Below, one piece after another: positions 53,301-61,763 of a stretch of 64,000 nt of DNA. Source of the stretch: Pseudomonas marginalis (GTDB lineage: Bacteria; Pseudomonadota; Gammaproteobacteria; Pseudomonadales; Pseudomonadaceae); the NCBI RefSeq assembly GCF_024169655.1, contig NZ_JALJWV010000001.1, positions 4,260,001-4,324,000 on the forward strand, given 5' to 3'. The notes below the pieces were generated by a model that saw only the letters and a program-made list of their open reading frames with translations, searched no databases and was not told where the DNA came from. Within the stretch, counting starts at the first letter, position 1, and every line of letters begins with the position of its first letter. Both the position numbers and the translations under genes were made by a program.

Positions 53301-55192
53301 AACTCGGACAACGACAGGTCGGCAATGTGCGCAATCTCGTTCAAGCGCTCATCGCTCAGCGCACCCAGCGCGGGATGCAAGCGCTTGATGATGTAGGACC
53401 GGTTTTCCCACTCTTCGGGCCGCTCCCACTCAAACCGCCAACCGCCCATGGAATTGTGCTCAAGCACCGGACGATAGGCCTCGCCGCGCTGTGGGTGCAG
53501 GGCGCGCCACTGCTTGGTGCCGGCGTCGAAGACCATCGAATACACCCCGCCTTCGATCTTGACGTAGAACCTCCCGTTGACCTGATACACACCCGCGCCG
53601 TTGGCCACGCTGCCGGCGATCACTTCCGGGGGCTGACGATAGGCCTGGGCCCGACGCCGCCATAACCCCGTGCTGTCGTCGGGCCGCTTGACGGCCTCCA
53701 TGCTGTCAAAAAAATCCACCGGCCGGGTGATCAGGCGCTTGGCTGCGCTGAACACCTTTGCACCTGCCGCAAACAGAGCCATCCCCGCGATGCTTTCAGC
53801 CACGTTGACCAAATGCCCGAGCGCCTCGGCTTTTTCACGATGATTCCAGTCGTCAGTGCCCTCAAACACTTCGCCCAGTAACTGGCCGATGCCGACCCCC
53901 ATCATCAAGGCCCCCAACCCCGGCACCACAAAACCGGCGACGTTGAGCACGGTCAAGCCGGCGTCCAGGTAGTTCTGCAGGCGCTTCCGGCGCGCGTCTT
54001 CATCCGCCTGCGCCGTGGGCACCGCCAACAGGTGCGCGTCGAGCAGCAGCTTGCCGGTGCCGACGTTGAAAAAGAACCTCGACAGGTTGCCCGTCTCCGC
54101 CACCGGTTCCAGACGCGCCAGGGTTCGGCTACGGTCAAATCGCTGGAAAAAATCGAAGCGTTCCGACTCGTCCAGGTAGCCGGTAAAGAAGCGCCGATAG
54201 GTCTGCACCTGGAGCTTGAGCGTCAGGTACTGTTTGAAGTCATCCAGCGACGGGTACTCGTACCAGGGGCGTATCGGTTCATTGGGCATGTACAGCACCA
54301 CCGGGCCCGAGGAAAAACCATCTGTCGAGGCGTGGGCCAACACCATCACGCCCCACACGCAGCTCCCGCCGATATTCAGCCCCTGCCAGACCAGCGGCTT
54401 ACCGTGAAACAGCAGATGCTGCATCTGCTCGGCGGGGGCATCCGCCTTGATCAGCGCCTGCAGCACCGTGTAGGTCGACTGGCTGATATCGCCCTTGGCA
54501 TACGCGAGGTGCAGATCGGTCTGCATGTCCATGCACCTGGCTTGCCCCAGGGTCGAGACGGTTGGGTTGTAACTGCGCGCAGCCGCCGCTGAGTTGCCCG
54601 AAGCCGGCAGATTGAACACCTCCCGCAGATGCCGTTGATAGGCGGCACCGAGGTCCAGCTCCCGGCAGTAGCCCACGAAGGTTTCGGCGCTGAGGCCTTC
54701 AATGACCGCCTGCCCCGCACGAATGACCGAGCCCTGCTCCATCCCGCCGGGCTCGGCAAACGCCTGCGGGAAGTTCTGCATGGCCGCCTGCAGCAGGCTG
54801 TGTCGCTCAGTCTTGATGACCTCGATCGCCGGGCCGACCGGGGCTTTCATTTTGAAAGAACGCTGAGGCACATCCAGCGTGTCGCGCTCGATATCCAACG
54901 ACGCATGCCCCTTGCCCGCCAGAAACGCCTTCAGCCGCTCGGCGCAAAAAACCTTGAGCGGTTTGACCCGCGCCAACAGGCGCGCCGCTCGTTCGTGAGG
55001 GTGCTGGCTGTGTTCATGGGCGTTTTGCAGGGCCTGGCGCGTCTGGCTATCGGCGTCTATCCACCAGGCGGGCAACGTCTCTTGCAGCACCTGGGCTTTG
55101 TCCAAGTCCGCGGTGATCTCCAACAGCGCGGCGGTGACTTGTTCTTGCGTCACCGGCGCGGCGGTTTGAGCTGAATCCTGTGATTCGGCCAT
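50372..55192 (-). CDS. Giant LRR protein with NEL-type E3 ubiquitin ligase domain
   Basis: A 1606-residue protein. The N-terminal two thirds (about 1-1130) resemble the dermonecrotic-toxin-type domain of large Pseudomonas effectors and include a hydrophobic segment near 430-460 (VAGFVVPGLGALMMGVGIG). Leucine-rich repeats cover about 1135-1295 (LQTLDLMGNTLTDLP, LRLLDLNNNPL, LETVDLRGNRITALP). The C-terminal NEL domain (about 1300-1590) has the catalytic CxD motif, C1402-D-D1404, followed by SFSNLEVLTHIHEA. NEL ligases (IpaH, SspH) ubiquitinate host proteins. No signal peptide and no secretion gene nearby are seen. ATG with GGAAGG upstream. Confidence 0.88.
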   Translation of the reverse strand: MAESQDSAQTAAPVTQEQVTAALLEITADLDKAQVLQETLPAWWIDADSQTRQALQNAHEHSQHPHERAARLLARVKPLKVFCAERLKAFLAGKGHASLDIERDTLDVPQRSFKMKAPVGPAIEVIKTERHSLLQAAMQNFPQAFAEPGGMEQGSVIRAGQAVIEGLSAETFVGYCRELDLGAAYQRHLREVFNLPASGNSAAAARSYNPTVSTLGQARCMDMQTDLHLAYAKGDISQSTYTVLQALIKADAPAEQMQHLLFHGKPLVWQGLNIGGSCVWGVMVLAHASTDGFSSGPVVLYMPNEPIRPWYEYPSLDDFKQYLTLKLQVQTYRRFFTGYLDESERFDFFQRFDRSRTLARLEPVAETGNLSRFFFNVGTGKLLLDAHLLAVPTAQADEDARRKRLQNYLDAGLTVLNVAGFVVPGLGALMMGVGIGQLLGEVFEGTDDWNHREKAEALGHLVNVAESIAGMALFAAGAKVFSAAKRLITRPVDFFDSMEAVKRPDDSTGLWRRRAQAYRQPPEVIAGSVANGAGVYQVNGRFYVKIEGGVYSMVFDAGTKQWRALHPQRGEAYRPVLEHNSMGGWRFEWERPEEWENRSYIIKRLHPALGALSDERLNEIAHIADLSLSELRYLAAENLPLPERFRDGVVRFIQEQKVRDLTWQLEHQAQLDTSTARTQMFALPHMADWPSGRYFEVLSREGNLLGRYPDVAPFNYEDMSIHITERQLEDGEVIPTLLAALDADETQTLLGGVVEPDAAEATLKRRLLASLDLTHRQVCEQLYQDAEVITHSDHGLLKSRYPRLPNRIAWELLSRTPSVELGRLRESGRVPLALAQQTREALQLLEEDQAFSGLYWPRQGSEATQRLAVGLLARVPDWPQAMSLQVRRETLTGELIAQQGAPDAALRRTVVTTARGCQAFDGQGKALAPLASGEEGFYQALTDTLSTDQLATLKLTSAQRGAFLRHELLARAQAERKTLARYLWPQRPQPKPALACIQAVRQDPPTQPAALMRKGRKLYPKLDSRQLGWLLHDLGPDHVSRAKAVKGLEGQLKVLLLTLKRWYDDKAATKGMSRSARKDFRSARQSVMKSIERSWKRKTLLPNEEGQVFGLKLDGMVAGPLPQLPAEVDFAHVRVLSLKHMALNNDVAQFLEHFKGLQTLDLMGNTLTDLPQTLEQMPGLQRLYLSDNQLQLTEASRTTLAGLTELRLLDLNNNPLLNAPTVGRMLDLRTLFLNSCSLRELPGGLRRPPYLETVDLRGNRITALPQWLADVPRGVARTLNLGGNPLDAASRQLLSRYRSRVGVGMGFLEDDIARMTEQRAQELWLTDVGTLFTSKQATWSALKAEPGSDGLFHLLAGLGGAADTNTVREDMSRRVWWVLESAEHDAALRQEVFDRAATPLNCDDAAAASFSNLEVLTHIHEASKAVEGGQLTAEPLLHLSRGLFRLDRLERFARKHSDEHPSADPLEVSLAFRKGLADTFDLPGQPRDMRFESLSEVKPLHLRAAADQVRAAEESSELLNYLVELPVWTGYLKKANSVSLGRLTAPFDERMQAVFDQGETLSDTDYREQMNVILQERNQVESAEIRRQTVEALKPGALTACPLPLL

Positions 55193-55501
55193 CGGTAGCC
55201 TTCCTTATCGCGTTGAGTAATGACGCTCAACGATAAGCCCGACGCCTGCGGCGAATGACGCAAAAACCGGGGCGGTTGCCCCACCAAACCGCGCAAAATT
55301 TGTATGTTTACCAGCCCTATTTACCGCCCGCGAATCCGCCGCCACGCGCGGCGCAGGGTCGCGCCCGAGCAGTCAAGGCTGTTTGCCTTATAACAGATTG
55401 TTCTAAAACTCCGTTGATTTGCCCGTGTCAGTTTCTGGGTACGCGCCCTTTGGGCGTATTGAGTGTTGAACCTCCCCAACGGAAAAACCGGTAAGGAATT
55501 T
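55193..55501. promoter_or_regulatory. Divergent region between the NEL gene and the NAGGN operon
   Basis: A 309-base non-coding gap. Features seen: hairpin GTTGAG-TAATGACG-CTCAAC (55220-55239), an AT-rich stretch CCTTATAACAGATTGTTCT near 55386, and CGCCC-TTT-GGGCG (55444-55456) before the asnO start, with AAGGAA as its ribosome-binding site. No clear sigma-70 pair stands out. Confidence 0.3.
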
Positions 55502-57274
55502 ATGTGCGGATTAGCTGGAGAACTACGTTTCGATGCCCAACCTGCCGACCTGGCTGCGATTGAGCGCATCACCCATCACTTGGCCCCACGCGGCCCCGAT
55601 GCCTGGGGCTTCCATGCCCAAGGGCCGATTGCCCTGGGCCATCGGCGCCTGAAAATCATGGACCTGTCGGACGGTTCTGCCCAACCGATGGTCGACGCGC
55701 AGTTGGGTTTGTCCCTGGCCTTCAACGGCGCGATCTATAATTTCCCGGAACTGCGCCAGGAGCTGGAAGCCTTGGGCTACGCCTTCTATTCCGGCGGCGA
55801 CACCGAGGTGCTGCTCAAGGGCTACCACGCCTGGGGCGAAGCCCTGCTGCCCAAGCTCAACGGCATGTTTGCGTTTGCCATCTGGGAGCGCGATGCCCAG
55901 CGTCTGTTTATTGCTCGTGACCGTCTCGGCGTGAAGCCACTGTACCTGTCGCGCACCGGCCAGCGCCTGCGCTTTGCCTCGACGTTGCCGGCGCTGCTCA
56001 AGGGCGGCGATATCAACCCGATCCTCGATCCGGTGGCGCTCAACCATTACCTGAACTTCCACGCCGTGGTGCCCGCGCCGCGCACGCTGCTGGCTGGCAT
56101 CGAGAAACTGCCGCCGGCCAGTTGGATGCGTATCGACGCCCACGGCAACACCGAGCAGAAAACCTGGTGGACCCTGCCTTACGGCCCGCGTGAGGATGAG
56201 CAGCACCTGACCCTCGAAGACTGGACCGACCGCGTACTCGACAGCACCCGCGCAGCCGTGGCCATCCGCCAACGCGCTGCCGTGGATGTGGGCGTGCTGC
56301 TGTCCGGCGGCGTCGACTCGAGCCTGCTCGTCGGCCTGCTGCGGGACGTCGGCGTGCAGGACCTGTCGACCTTCTCCATCGGTTTTGAAGACGCCGGCGG
56401 CGAACGCGGCGACGAGTTCCAGTACTCGGACCTGATCGCCAAGCACTACGGCACCCGTCACCACCAACTGCGCATCGCCGAGGGCGAGATCATCGAGCAA
56501 CTGCCGGCCGCGTTCCGCGCCATGAGCGAGCCGATGGTCAGCCACGACTGCATCGCCTTTTACCTGCTGTCGCGGGAAGTGGCCAAGCACTGCAAAGTGG
56601 TGCAAAGCGGCCAGGGCGCCGACGAGCTGTTCGCCGGCTACCACTGGTACCCGCCAGTGGACGGCGCCAGCGATCCGTATGCGGCGTACCGCGAGGCGTT
56701 TTTCGACCGCAGCTACGACGACTACGCGGCCACCGTCGCGCCGAAATGGCTGACCGCCAATGACGCCGCCGGCGACTTCGTGCGCGAGCATTTCGCGATG
56801 CCGGGCGCGGACGCCGCCGTGGACAAGGCCCTGCGCCTGGACAGCACGGTGATGCTGGTGGACGACCCGGTCAAACGCGTCGACAACATGACCATGGCCT
56901 GGGGCCTGGAAGCGCGCACACCGTTTCTCGACTACCGCCTGGTGGAACTGTCGGCCCGCGTACCGGGCAAATTCAAATTGCCCGACGGCGGCAAGCAAGT
57001 CCTCAAGGAAGCGGCGCGTCGGGTCATCCCGAGTGAAGTCATCGACCGCAAGAAGGGTTACTTCCCGGTGCCCGGCCTCAAGCATTTGCAGGGCGATACC
57101 TTGAACTGGGTCCGCGATTTGCTGCTGGACCCGAGCCAGGACCGCGGCCTGTTCAATCCGGCCATGCTCGACCGCCTGCTCACCGACCCACACGGTCAAC
57201 TCACCCCGCTGCGCGGCTCCAAGCTGTGGCAACTGGCGGCGCTGAACCTGTGGCTCAGCGAACAAGGAATCTGA
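55502..57274 (+). CDS. asnO: N-acetylglutaminylglutamine amidotransferase (asparagine synthase family)
   Basis: A 590-residue class II glutamine amidotransferase. The N-terminal Cys2 nucleophile (MCGLAGELRF) and RGPD start the glutaminase domain; the synthase domain holds the PPi loop LLSGGVDSSLLVGL and SGQGADELFAGYHWY. With the next gene it makes the osmolyte N-acetylglutaminylglutamine amide (NAGGN), amidating the dipeptide. The context (synthetase, then M42 peptidase) is the conserved NAGGN trio and separates it from AsnB. It should be induced by high osmolarity. The ATG is fixed by the catalytic Cys2. Confidence 0.93.
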   Translation: MCGLAGELRFDAQPADLAAIERITHHLAPRGPDAWGFHAQGPIALGHRRLKIMDLSDGSAQPMVDAQLGLSLAFNGAIYNFPELRQELEALGYAFYSGGDTEVLLKGYHAWGEALLPKLNGMFAFAIWERDAQRLFIARDRLGVKPLYLSRTGQRLRFASTLPALLKGGDINPILDPVALNHYLNFHAVVPAPRTLLAGIEKLPPASWMRIDAHGNTEQKTWWTLPYGPREDEQHLTLEDWTDRVLDSTRAAVAIRQRAAVDVGVLLSGGVDSSLLVGLLRDVGVQDLSTFSIGFEDAGGERGDEFQYSDLIAKHYGTRHHQLRIAEGEIIEQLPAAFRAMSEPMVSHDCIAFYLLSREVAKHCKVVQSGQGADELFAGYHWYPPVDGASDPYAAYREAFFDRSYDDYAATVAPKWLTANDAAGDFVREHFAMPGADAAVDKALRLDSTVMLVDDPVKRVDNMTMAWGLEARTPFLDYRLVELSARVPGKFKLPDGGKQVLKEAARRVIPSEVIDRKKGYFPVPGLKHLQGDTLNWVRDLLLDPSQDRGLFNPAMLDRLLTDPHGQLTPLRGSKLWQLAALNLWLSEQGI

Positions 57275-57277
57275 TCG

Positions 57278-59023
57278 ATGAAACCTCTCGCAGCGGCTTA
57301 CAGCCAACGCTTGCTCAAGGGCCAGGCGCCAACCTACGAGCGCCTGCAAGCACGCCTGGCCGAAGACGGCAGCCCACTGGCCGCCGAGCCGATCGCGGTG
57401 CATTGCGGCTGGGGCCGGTTGTTGATCGGCCACACGTTTCCCGACCCGGCCAGCCTCGCCGAGGAGCTGCTCAACGAGCAGGCCGGCGAGCGCGACATCG
57501 CGCTGTACGTGGCCGCGCCCCAGCAGATCCTGGGGATCGATCCGCAGCAACTGTTCCTCGACCCGTCCGACACGTTGCGCTTGTGGTTCTCTGACTATCG
57601 TCCGTCGACCCGCGTGTTTCGTGGCTTCCGTATTCGCCGCGTGCAGACCGAGGCCGATTGGCAAGCGGTCAACCAGCTCTATCAGGGACGCGGCATGCTG
57701 CCGGTTGACGCCGCACGCCTGACGCCCCGCCACGCGGGCGGCCCGGTGTATTGGCTGGCCGAGGACGAAGACAGCGGCGCGGTGATCGGCAGCGTGATGG
57801 GCCTCAACCATCAGAAAGCCTTCCACGACCCGGAACACGGTTGCAGCCTGTGGTGCCTGGCGGTCGACCCACACTGCACCCGCCCCGGCGTCGGCGAAGT
57901 GCTGGTGCGCCACCTGGTGGAACACTTCATGAGCCGTGGCCTGAGCTACCTGGACCTGTCGGTGCTGCACGACAACCACCAGGCCAAGAGCCTGTACGCC
58001 AAGCTCGGCTTTCGTGCCTTGACCACCTTTGCGATCAAGCGCAAGAACGGCATCAACCAGCCGCTGTTCCTCGGCCCTGGCCCGCAGGCGGGGTTCAACC
58101 CCTACGCCCGGATCATCGTCGAAGAAGCCCATCGTCGTGGCATCGACGTACACGTGGACGACGCCGATGCCGGCCTGTTCACCCTCAGCCATGGCGGCCG
58201 ACGCGTGCGCTGCCGTGAATCGTTGAGCGACCTGACCAGCGCCATCAGCATGACCTTGTGCCAGGACAAAAGCCTGACCCACAAGGTGCTCAACGCCGCC
58301 GGGTTGAAACTGCCGGCGCAACAACAGGCAGGCAGCGCCGATGACAACCTGGAGTTCCTCGACGAACACCAGCGCATCGTGGTCAAACCGCTCGATGGCG
58401 AACAAGGCCAAGGCGTGGCGGTGGATCTGCAGACCATCGAAGAGGTGCAACAGGCGATTGAAGCGGCGCGCCAGTTCGACAGCCGGGTCTTGCTCGAAAG
58501 TTTCCACGAAGGCCTGGACCTGCGCATCCTGGTGATCGGCTTCGAAGTAGTCGCCGCAGCGATCCGCCGCCCGGCCGAAGTGATCGGTGACGGCCAGCAT
58601 TCCATCCGCGCCCTGATCGAGGCGCAAAGCCGTCGTCGCCAGGCCGCCACCGACGGTGAAAGCAAAATCCCCCTGGACGCCGAAACCGAGCGCACCCTGC
58701 ACGCAGCCGGTTATGACTACTCCAGCATCCTGCCCAGCGGCGTGCAGTTGGCCGTGCGCCGAACCGCCAACCTGCACACCGGCGGCTGCCTGGAAGACGT
58801 CACCGGCATCCTCCATCCGACGCTGGTCGACGCCGCCGTGCGCGCCGCGCGTGCCCTCGACATCCCGATGGTCGGCCTCGACCTGATGGTGCCGGCGGCC
58901 GATCAAGCGGAGTACGTGTTTATCGAAGCCAACGAACGGGCCGGGCTGGCCAATCATGAGCCGCAGCCGACAGCGGAGCGGTTTGTGGATTTGTTGTTTC
59001 CGCACAGTCAGCCAAGCGCTTGA
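57278..59023 (+). CDS. ngg: N-acetylglutaminylglutamine synthetase
   Basis: A 581-residue two-domain enzyme. An N-terminal GNAT acetyltransferase-like domain (about 105-255; LWCLAVDPHCTRPGVGEVLV, LYAKLGFRAL) precedes an ATP-grasp ligase (about 290-575; VVKPLDGEQGQGVAVDLQ, LGIDLMV-like MVGLDLMVPAAD, FIEANERAG). It is expected to acetylate glutamine and ligate a second glutamine before amidation by AsnO. The gene starts three bases after asnO, so they are coupled. Confidence 0.92.
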   Translation: MKPLAAAYSQRLLKGQAPTYERLQARLAEDGSPLAAEPIAVHCGWGRLLIGHTFPDPASLAEELLNEQAGERDIALYVAAPQQILGIDPQQLFLDPSDTLRLWFSDYRPSTRVFRGFRIRRVQTEADWQAVNQLYQGRGMLPVDAARLTPRHAGGPVYWLAEDEDSGAVIGSVMGLNHQKAFHDPEHGCSLWCLAVDPHCTRPGVGEVLVRHLVEHFMSRGLSYLDLSVLHDNHQAKSLYAKLGFRALTTFAIKRKNGINQPLFLGPGPQAGFNPYARIIVEEAHRRGIDVHVDDADAGLFTLSHGGRRVRCRESLSDLTSAISMTLCQDKSLTHKVLNAAGLKLPAQQQAGSADDNLEFLDEHQRIVVKPLDGEQGQGVAVDLQTIEEVQQAIEAARQFDSRVLLESFHEGLDLRILVIGFEVVAAAIRRPAEVIGDGQHSIRALIEAQSRRRQAATDGESKIPLDAETERTLHAAGYDYSSILPSGVQLAVRRTANLHTGGCLEDVTGILHPTLVDAAVRAARALDIPMVGLDLMVPAADQAEYVFIEANERAGLANHEPQPTAERFVDLLFPHSQPSA

Positions 59024-59106
59024 AAGATGTATTGCCTGGAGCGGCGCTATCGCCGCTCCAACCCCTCATCGAAACCATCGATGCCCTCACCCCATCAGGA
59101 GTTTCC

Positions 59107-60291
59107 ATGACCCGAACCCTCCCCGAACCGGATCTCAACTACCTGCAAAAAGTGCTGCTGGAAATGCTCGCCATTCCCAGCCCGACCGGCTTTACCGACA
59201 CCATCGTGCGCTATGTCGCCGAGCGCCTGGAAGAACTCGGCATCCCCTTTGAAATGACCCGCCGTGGCACCATCCGCGCCACCCTCAAGGGCCAGAAAAA
59301 CAGCCCCGACCGCGCGGTGTCGGCGCACTTGGACACCATCGGCGCCGCCGTGCGTGCGATCAAAGACAACGGCCGCCTGACGCTCGCCCCGGTCGGCTGC
59401 TGGTCGAGCCGCTTTGCCGAAGGCAGCCGCGTCAGCCTGTTCACCGACAACGGCGTGATCCGTGGCAGCGTGTTGCCGCTGATGGCCTCCGGGCATGCGT
59501 TCAACACCGCCGTGGATGAGATGCCGGTGAGTTGGGACCATGTCGAGCTGCGTCTGGACGCGTACTGCGCCACCCGCGCCGATTGCGATTCCCTGGGGAT
59601 CGGCATCGGTGACTATGTGGCGTTCGACCCGCTGCCCGAGTTCACCGAGAGCGGGCATATCAGCGCGCGTCACCTCGATGACAAGGCCGGCGTCGCCGCC
59701 CTGCTCGCCGCTCTCAAGGCGATCATCGACAGCGGCGAACCTTTGCTGATCGACTGCCACCCGCTGTTCACCATCACCGAGGAAACCGGCAGTGGCGCGG
59801 CGGCCGCCCTGCCCTGGGACGTGAGTGAGTTCGTCGGCATCGACATCGCCCCGGTCGCCCCCGGCCAGCATTCCAGCGAACATGCCGTCAGCGTGGCGAT
59901 GCAGGATTCCGGCGGGCCGTATGACTATCACCTGTCGCGCCACCTGCTGCGCCTGGCGACGGATAACGAACTGCCGGTACGCCGCGATCTGTTTCGTTAT
60001 TACTTCAGCGACGCACACTCGGCGGTCACCGCCGGCCACGACATTCGCACTGCTTTGCTGGCGTTTGGTTGCGATGCGACCCATGGCTACGAACGCACCC
60101 ACATCGACAGCCTCGCGGCGCTGAGCCGTTTGTTGGCGGCTTACATTCTCAGCCCGCCGGTATTCGCCAGCGACGCGCAACCGGCGCAGGGTTCACTGGA
60201 TCGGTTCAGTCATCAGCTCGAGCACGAGACCCAGATGGAGAGCGACACCCGCGTGCCGTCGGTGGACAGCCTGGTCGGCCAGAAGTCCTGA
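59107..60291 (+). CDS. M42-type peptidase of the NAGGN operon
   Basis: A 394-residue metallopeptidase-like protein of the NAGGN-linked M42 group. Metal-site motifs: SAHLDTIG (H, D), HLDDKAGVAAL (D), TITEETGSGAA (Glu pair), DIAPV and DAHSAVTAGHD. The usual reading is a hydrolase that turns over the osmolyte or an intermediate; this is not proven. The ATG at 59107 is preferred over an in-frame start at 59020. It is the third gene of the trio, 83 bases after ngg. Confidence 0.9.
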   Translation: MTRTLPEPDLNYLQKVLLEMLAIPSPTGFTDTIVRYVAERLEELGIPFEMTRRGTIRATLKGQKNSPDRAVSAHLDTIGAAVRAIKDNGRLTLAPVGCWSSRFAEGSRVSLFTDNGVIRGSVLPLMASGHAFNTAVDEMPVSWDHVELRLDAYCATRADCDSLGIGIGDYVAFDPLPEFTESGHISARHLDDKAGVAALLAALKAIIDSGEPLLIDCHPLFTITEETGSGAAAALPWDVSEFVGIDIAPVAPGQHSSEHAVSVAMQDSGGPYDYHLSRHLLRLATDNELPVRRDLFRYYFSDAHSAVTAGHDIRTALLAFGCDATHGYERTHIDSLAALSRLLAAYILSPPVFASDAQPAQGSLDRFSHQLEHETQMESDTRVPSVDSLVGQKS

Positions 60292-60305
60292 CACTGGCAA
60301 CAACG

Positions 60306-60332
60306 GTCCCGGCGCAGTAGCATCGCCGGGAC
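60306..60332 (+). terminator. Hairpin after the NAGGN operon
   Basis: GTCCCGGCG-CAGTAGCAT-CGCCGGGAC is a perfect 9-base stem 15 bases after the M42 gene. No T-run follows (TTAACC), so it may be a weak terminator or a 3' stabiliser. Confidence 0.4.
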
Positions 60333-60350
60333 TTAACCCCAGAGGCTTGT

Positions 60351-60578
60351 ATGCTGATTCCCTACGACGCACTTGAAGTCGACACCCTGACCCGCCTCAT
60401 CGAAGACTTCGTGACCCGCGACGGCACCGACAATGGCGACGACACGCCCCTGGAAACCCGCGTACTGCGCGTGCGCCAGGCACTGACCAAGGGCCAGGCA
60501 TTGATCGTATTCGACCCCGACAGCGAGCAATGCCAGTTGATGCTCAAACACGACGTGCCCAAGCATCTGTTCGACTGA
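60351..60578 (+). CDS. YheU family (UPF0270) protein
   Basis: A 75-residue acidic protein beginning MLIPYDALEVDTLTRLIEDF, then VTRDGTDNGD and VRQALTKGQALIVFDPDSEQ, the full UPF0270/YheU pattern. Function is unknown. It follows the NAGGN operon by 59 bases with the hairpin between them, and is convergent with csrA (nine bases apart). Confidence 0.9.
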   Translation: MLIPYDALEVDTLTRLIEDFVTRDGTDNGDDTPLETRVLRVRQALTKGQALIVFDPDSEQCQLMLKHDVPKHLFD

Positions 60579-60587
60579 AATGGCAGT

Positions 60588-60791
60588 TCAGGGGTTGGGC
60601 ACCAGCACCGGATGAGTCGCGGCGCCCTGGCGTTCGACGATCTTCTGGTACACCTCGGCGCGATGGACCTGCACCCCGGCGGGGGCTTCGACCCCGAATT
60701 TCACCTGGGAACCGTTGAGTTCGAGAATGTGCAAGGCGATGTCATCGCCGATGGAAATGATTTCGCCTACGGCACGGCTTAAGACCAGCAT
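60588..60791 (-). CDS. csrA: CsrA/Rsm family RNA-binding regulator, paralogue
   Basis: A 67-residue CsrA-family protein starting MLVLSRAVGEIISIGDDIAL. Leu4, Arg6 and Arg44 (VHRAEVY), which contact GGA-containing RNA, are kept. The C-terminus runs on as ERQGAATHPVLVPNP, longer than RsmA (about 62 aa). The core differs from RsmA and RsmE (KFGVEAPAGVQVHRAE), so it is probably one of the extra Rsm copies found in fluorescent pseudomonads. It would repress or stabilise mRNAs and be titrated by RsmX/Y/Z-type RNAs. Convergent with yheU. Confidence 0.88.
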   Translation of the reverse strand: MLVLSRAVGEIISIGDDIALHILELNGSQVKFGVEAPAGVQVHRAEVYQKIVERQGAATHPVLVPNP

Positions 60792-60947
60792 GGCGGTTGT
60801 CCTTTTCGAGTGACAGGACCCCGACCTTGCGCGCTTGGGTGATGCTCAGCAATGACTTGCGGTCGAATCAGGCATCACCTACAGCAGCAGGTAATTTGCC
60901 TGACAGACCACATGATTTTTTTGCGCAGAGCCCGGTCAAGAAACCGA

Positions 60948-61763
60948 TCAGCCCTTAATCGCCTGGGCTTTGGCGCGCATCTTGTCAGCCATCACGGTCA
61001 TCTCGTCATACAGCAACTGCGGGTTCTTCTGCTTCAACGCCCAGGCCATCCGCCCTTGCTCGTGGGGCAGGATCATGAACTCACCCTCGGCCACCCGCTG
61101 GTAAATGTAATCGGCGATATCGGCCGCCGAAATCGGCGAGCTTTCCAGCAACTTGCCCACCTGCGCCTTCATCGCCGGGGTCGGCCCACGGAATGAGTCC
61201 AACAGGTTGGTCTGGAAGAACGACGGGCACACCACGTGAACCCCGACTTCCTGCTGCTTGAGCTCCACCAGCAAACTCTCCGACAACGCCACCACACCCG
61301 CCTTGGCCACGTTGTAGTTGCTCATGGCCGGCCCTTGCATCAGCGCCGCCATTGAGGCGATGTTGATGATGCGGCCTTTGCTCTTTTCCAGCAGCGGCAG
61401 GAACGCCTTGCAGCCCTTGACCACGCCCATCAGGTTGATTGCGATCTGCCAGTCCCAGTCTTCCAGGGACAGTTCGGCGAAGAACCCGCCAGAGGCCACG
61501 CCAGCATTGTTGACGATTACATCGATGCCGCCCAGCTTGACCTCGCAGGCCTGGGCAAAGGCGGTGAGCTGGCTGTAGTCGCGCACATCGCAACGCTGGA
61601 TAAACCCATCGCCGCCCGCCTCGCGCACTCGCTTGAGGGTCTCTTGCAAGCCCGGCTCGCTGACATCCGACAAGGCCAACTGCCAACCCTCGCAGGCCCA
61701 GCGCAGCGCGATTTCGCGACCCAGTCCGGACCCGGCACCGGTGATCATCATGCGATTTTGCAT
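60948..61763 (-). CDS. SDR family oxidoreductase
   Basis: A 271-residue classical short-chain dehydrogenase. NAD(P)-binding TGAGSGLGREIALRW begins at residue 7; VNNAGVASGG, the active-site SMAALMQGPAMSNYNVAKAG (Ser...Tyr-x3-Lys) are all present. Substrate unknown; similar pseudomonad proteins are often annotated as acetoin or 3-oxoacyl-type reductases. The ATG at 61763 starts just before the Rossmann fold; a longer reading from 61904 has no support. Single gene. Confidence 0.9.
   Translation of the reverse strand: MQNRMMITGAGSGLGREIALRWACEGWQLALSDVSEPGLQETLKRVREAGGDGFIQRCDVRDYSQLTAFAQACEVKLGGIDVIVNNAGVASGGFFAELSLEDWDWQIAINLMGVVKGCKAFLPLLEKSKGRIINIASMAALMQGPAMSNYNVAKAGVVALSESLLVELKQQEVGVHVVCPSFFQTNLLDSFRGPTPAMKAQVGKLLESSPISAADIADYIYQRVAEGEFMILPHEQGRMAWALKQKNPQLLYDEMTVMADKMRAKAQAIKG

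Noticed and set aside
55523..59005. 1160-residue minus-strand open frame
   Set aside because: It is antisense to asnO and ngg, which have full family motifs; the antisense translation is Gln/His/Val-rich shadow sequence typical of GC-rich DNA.
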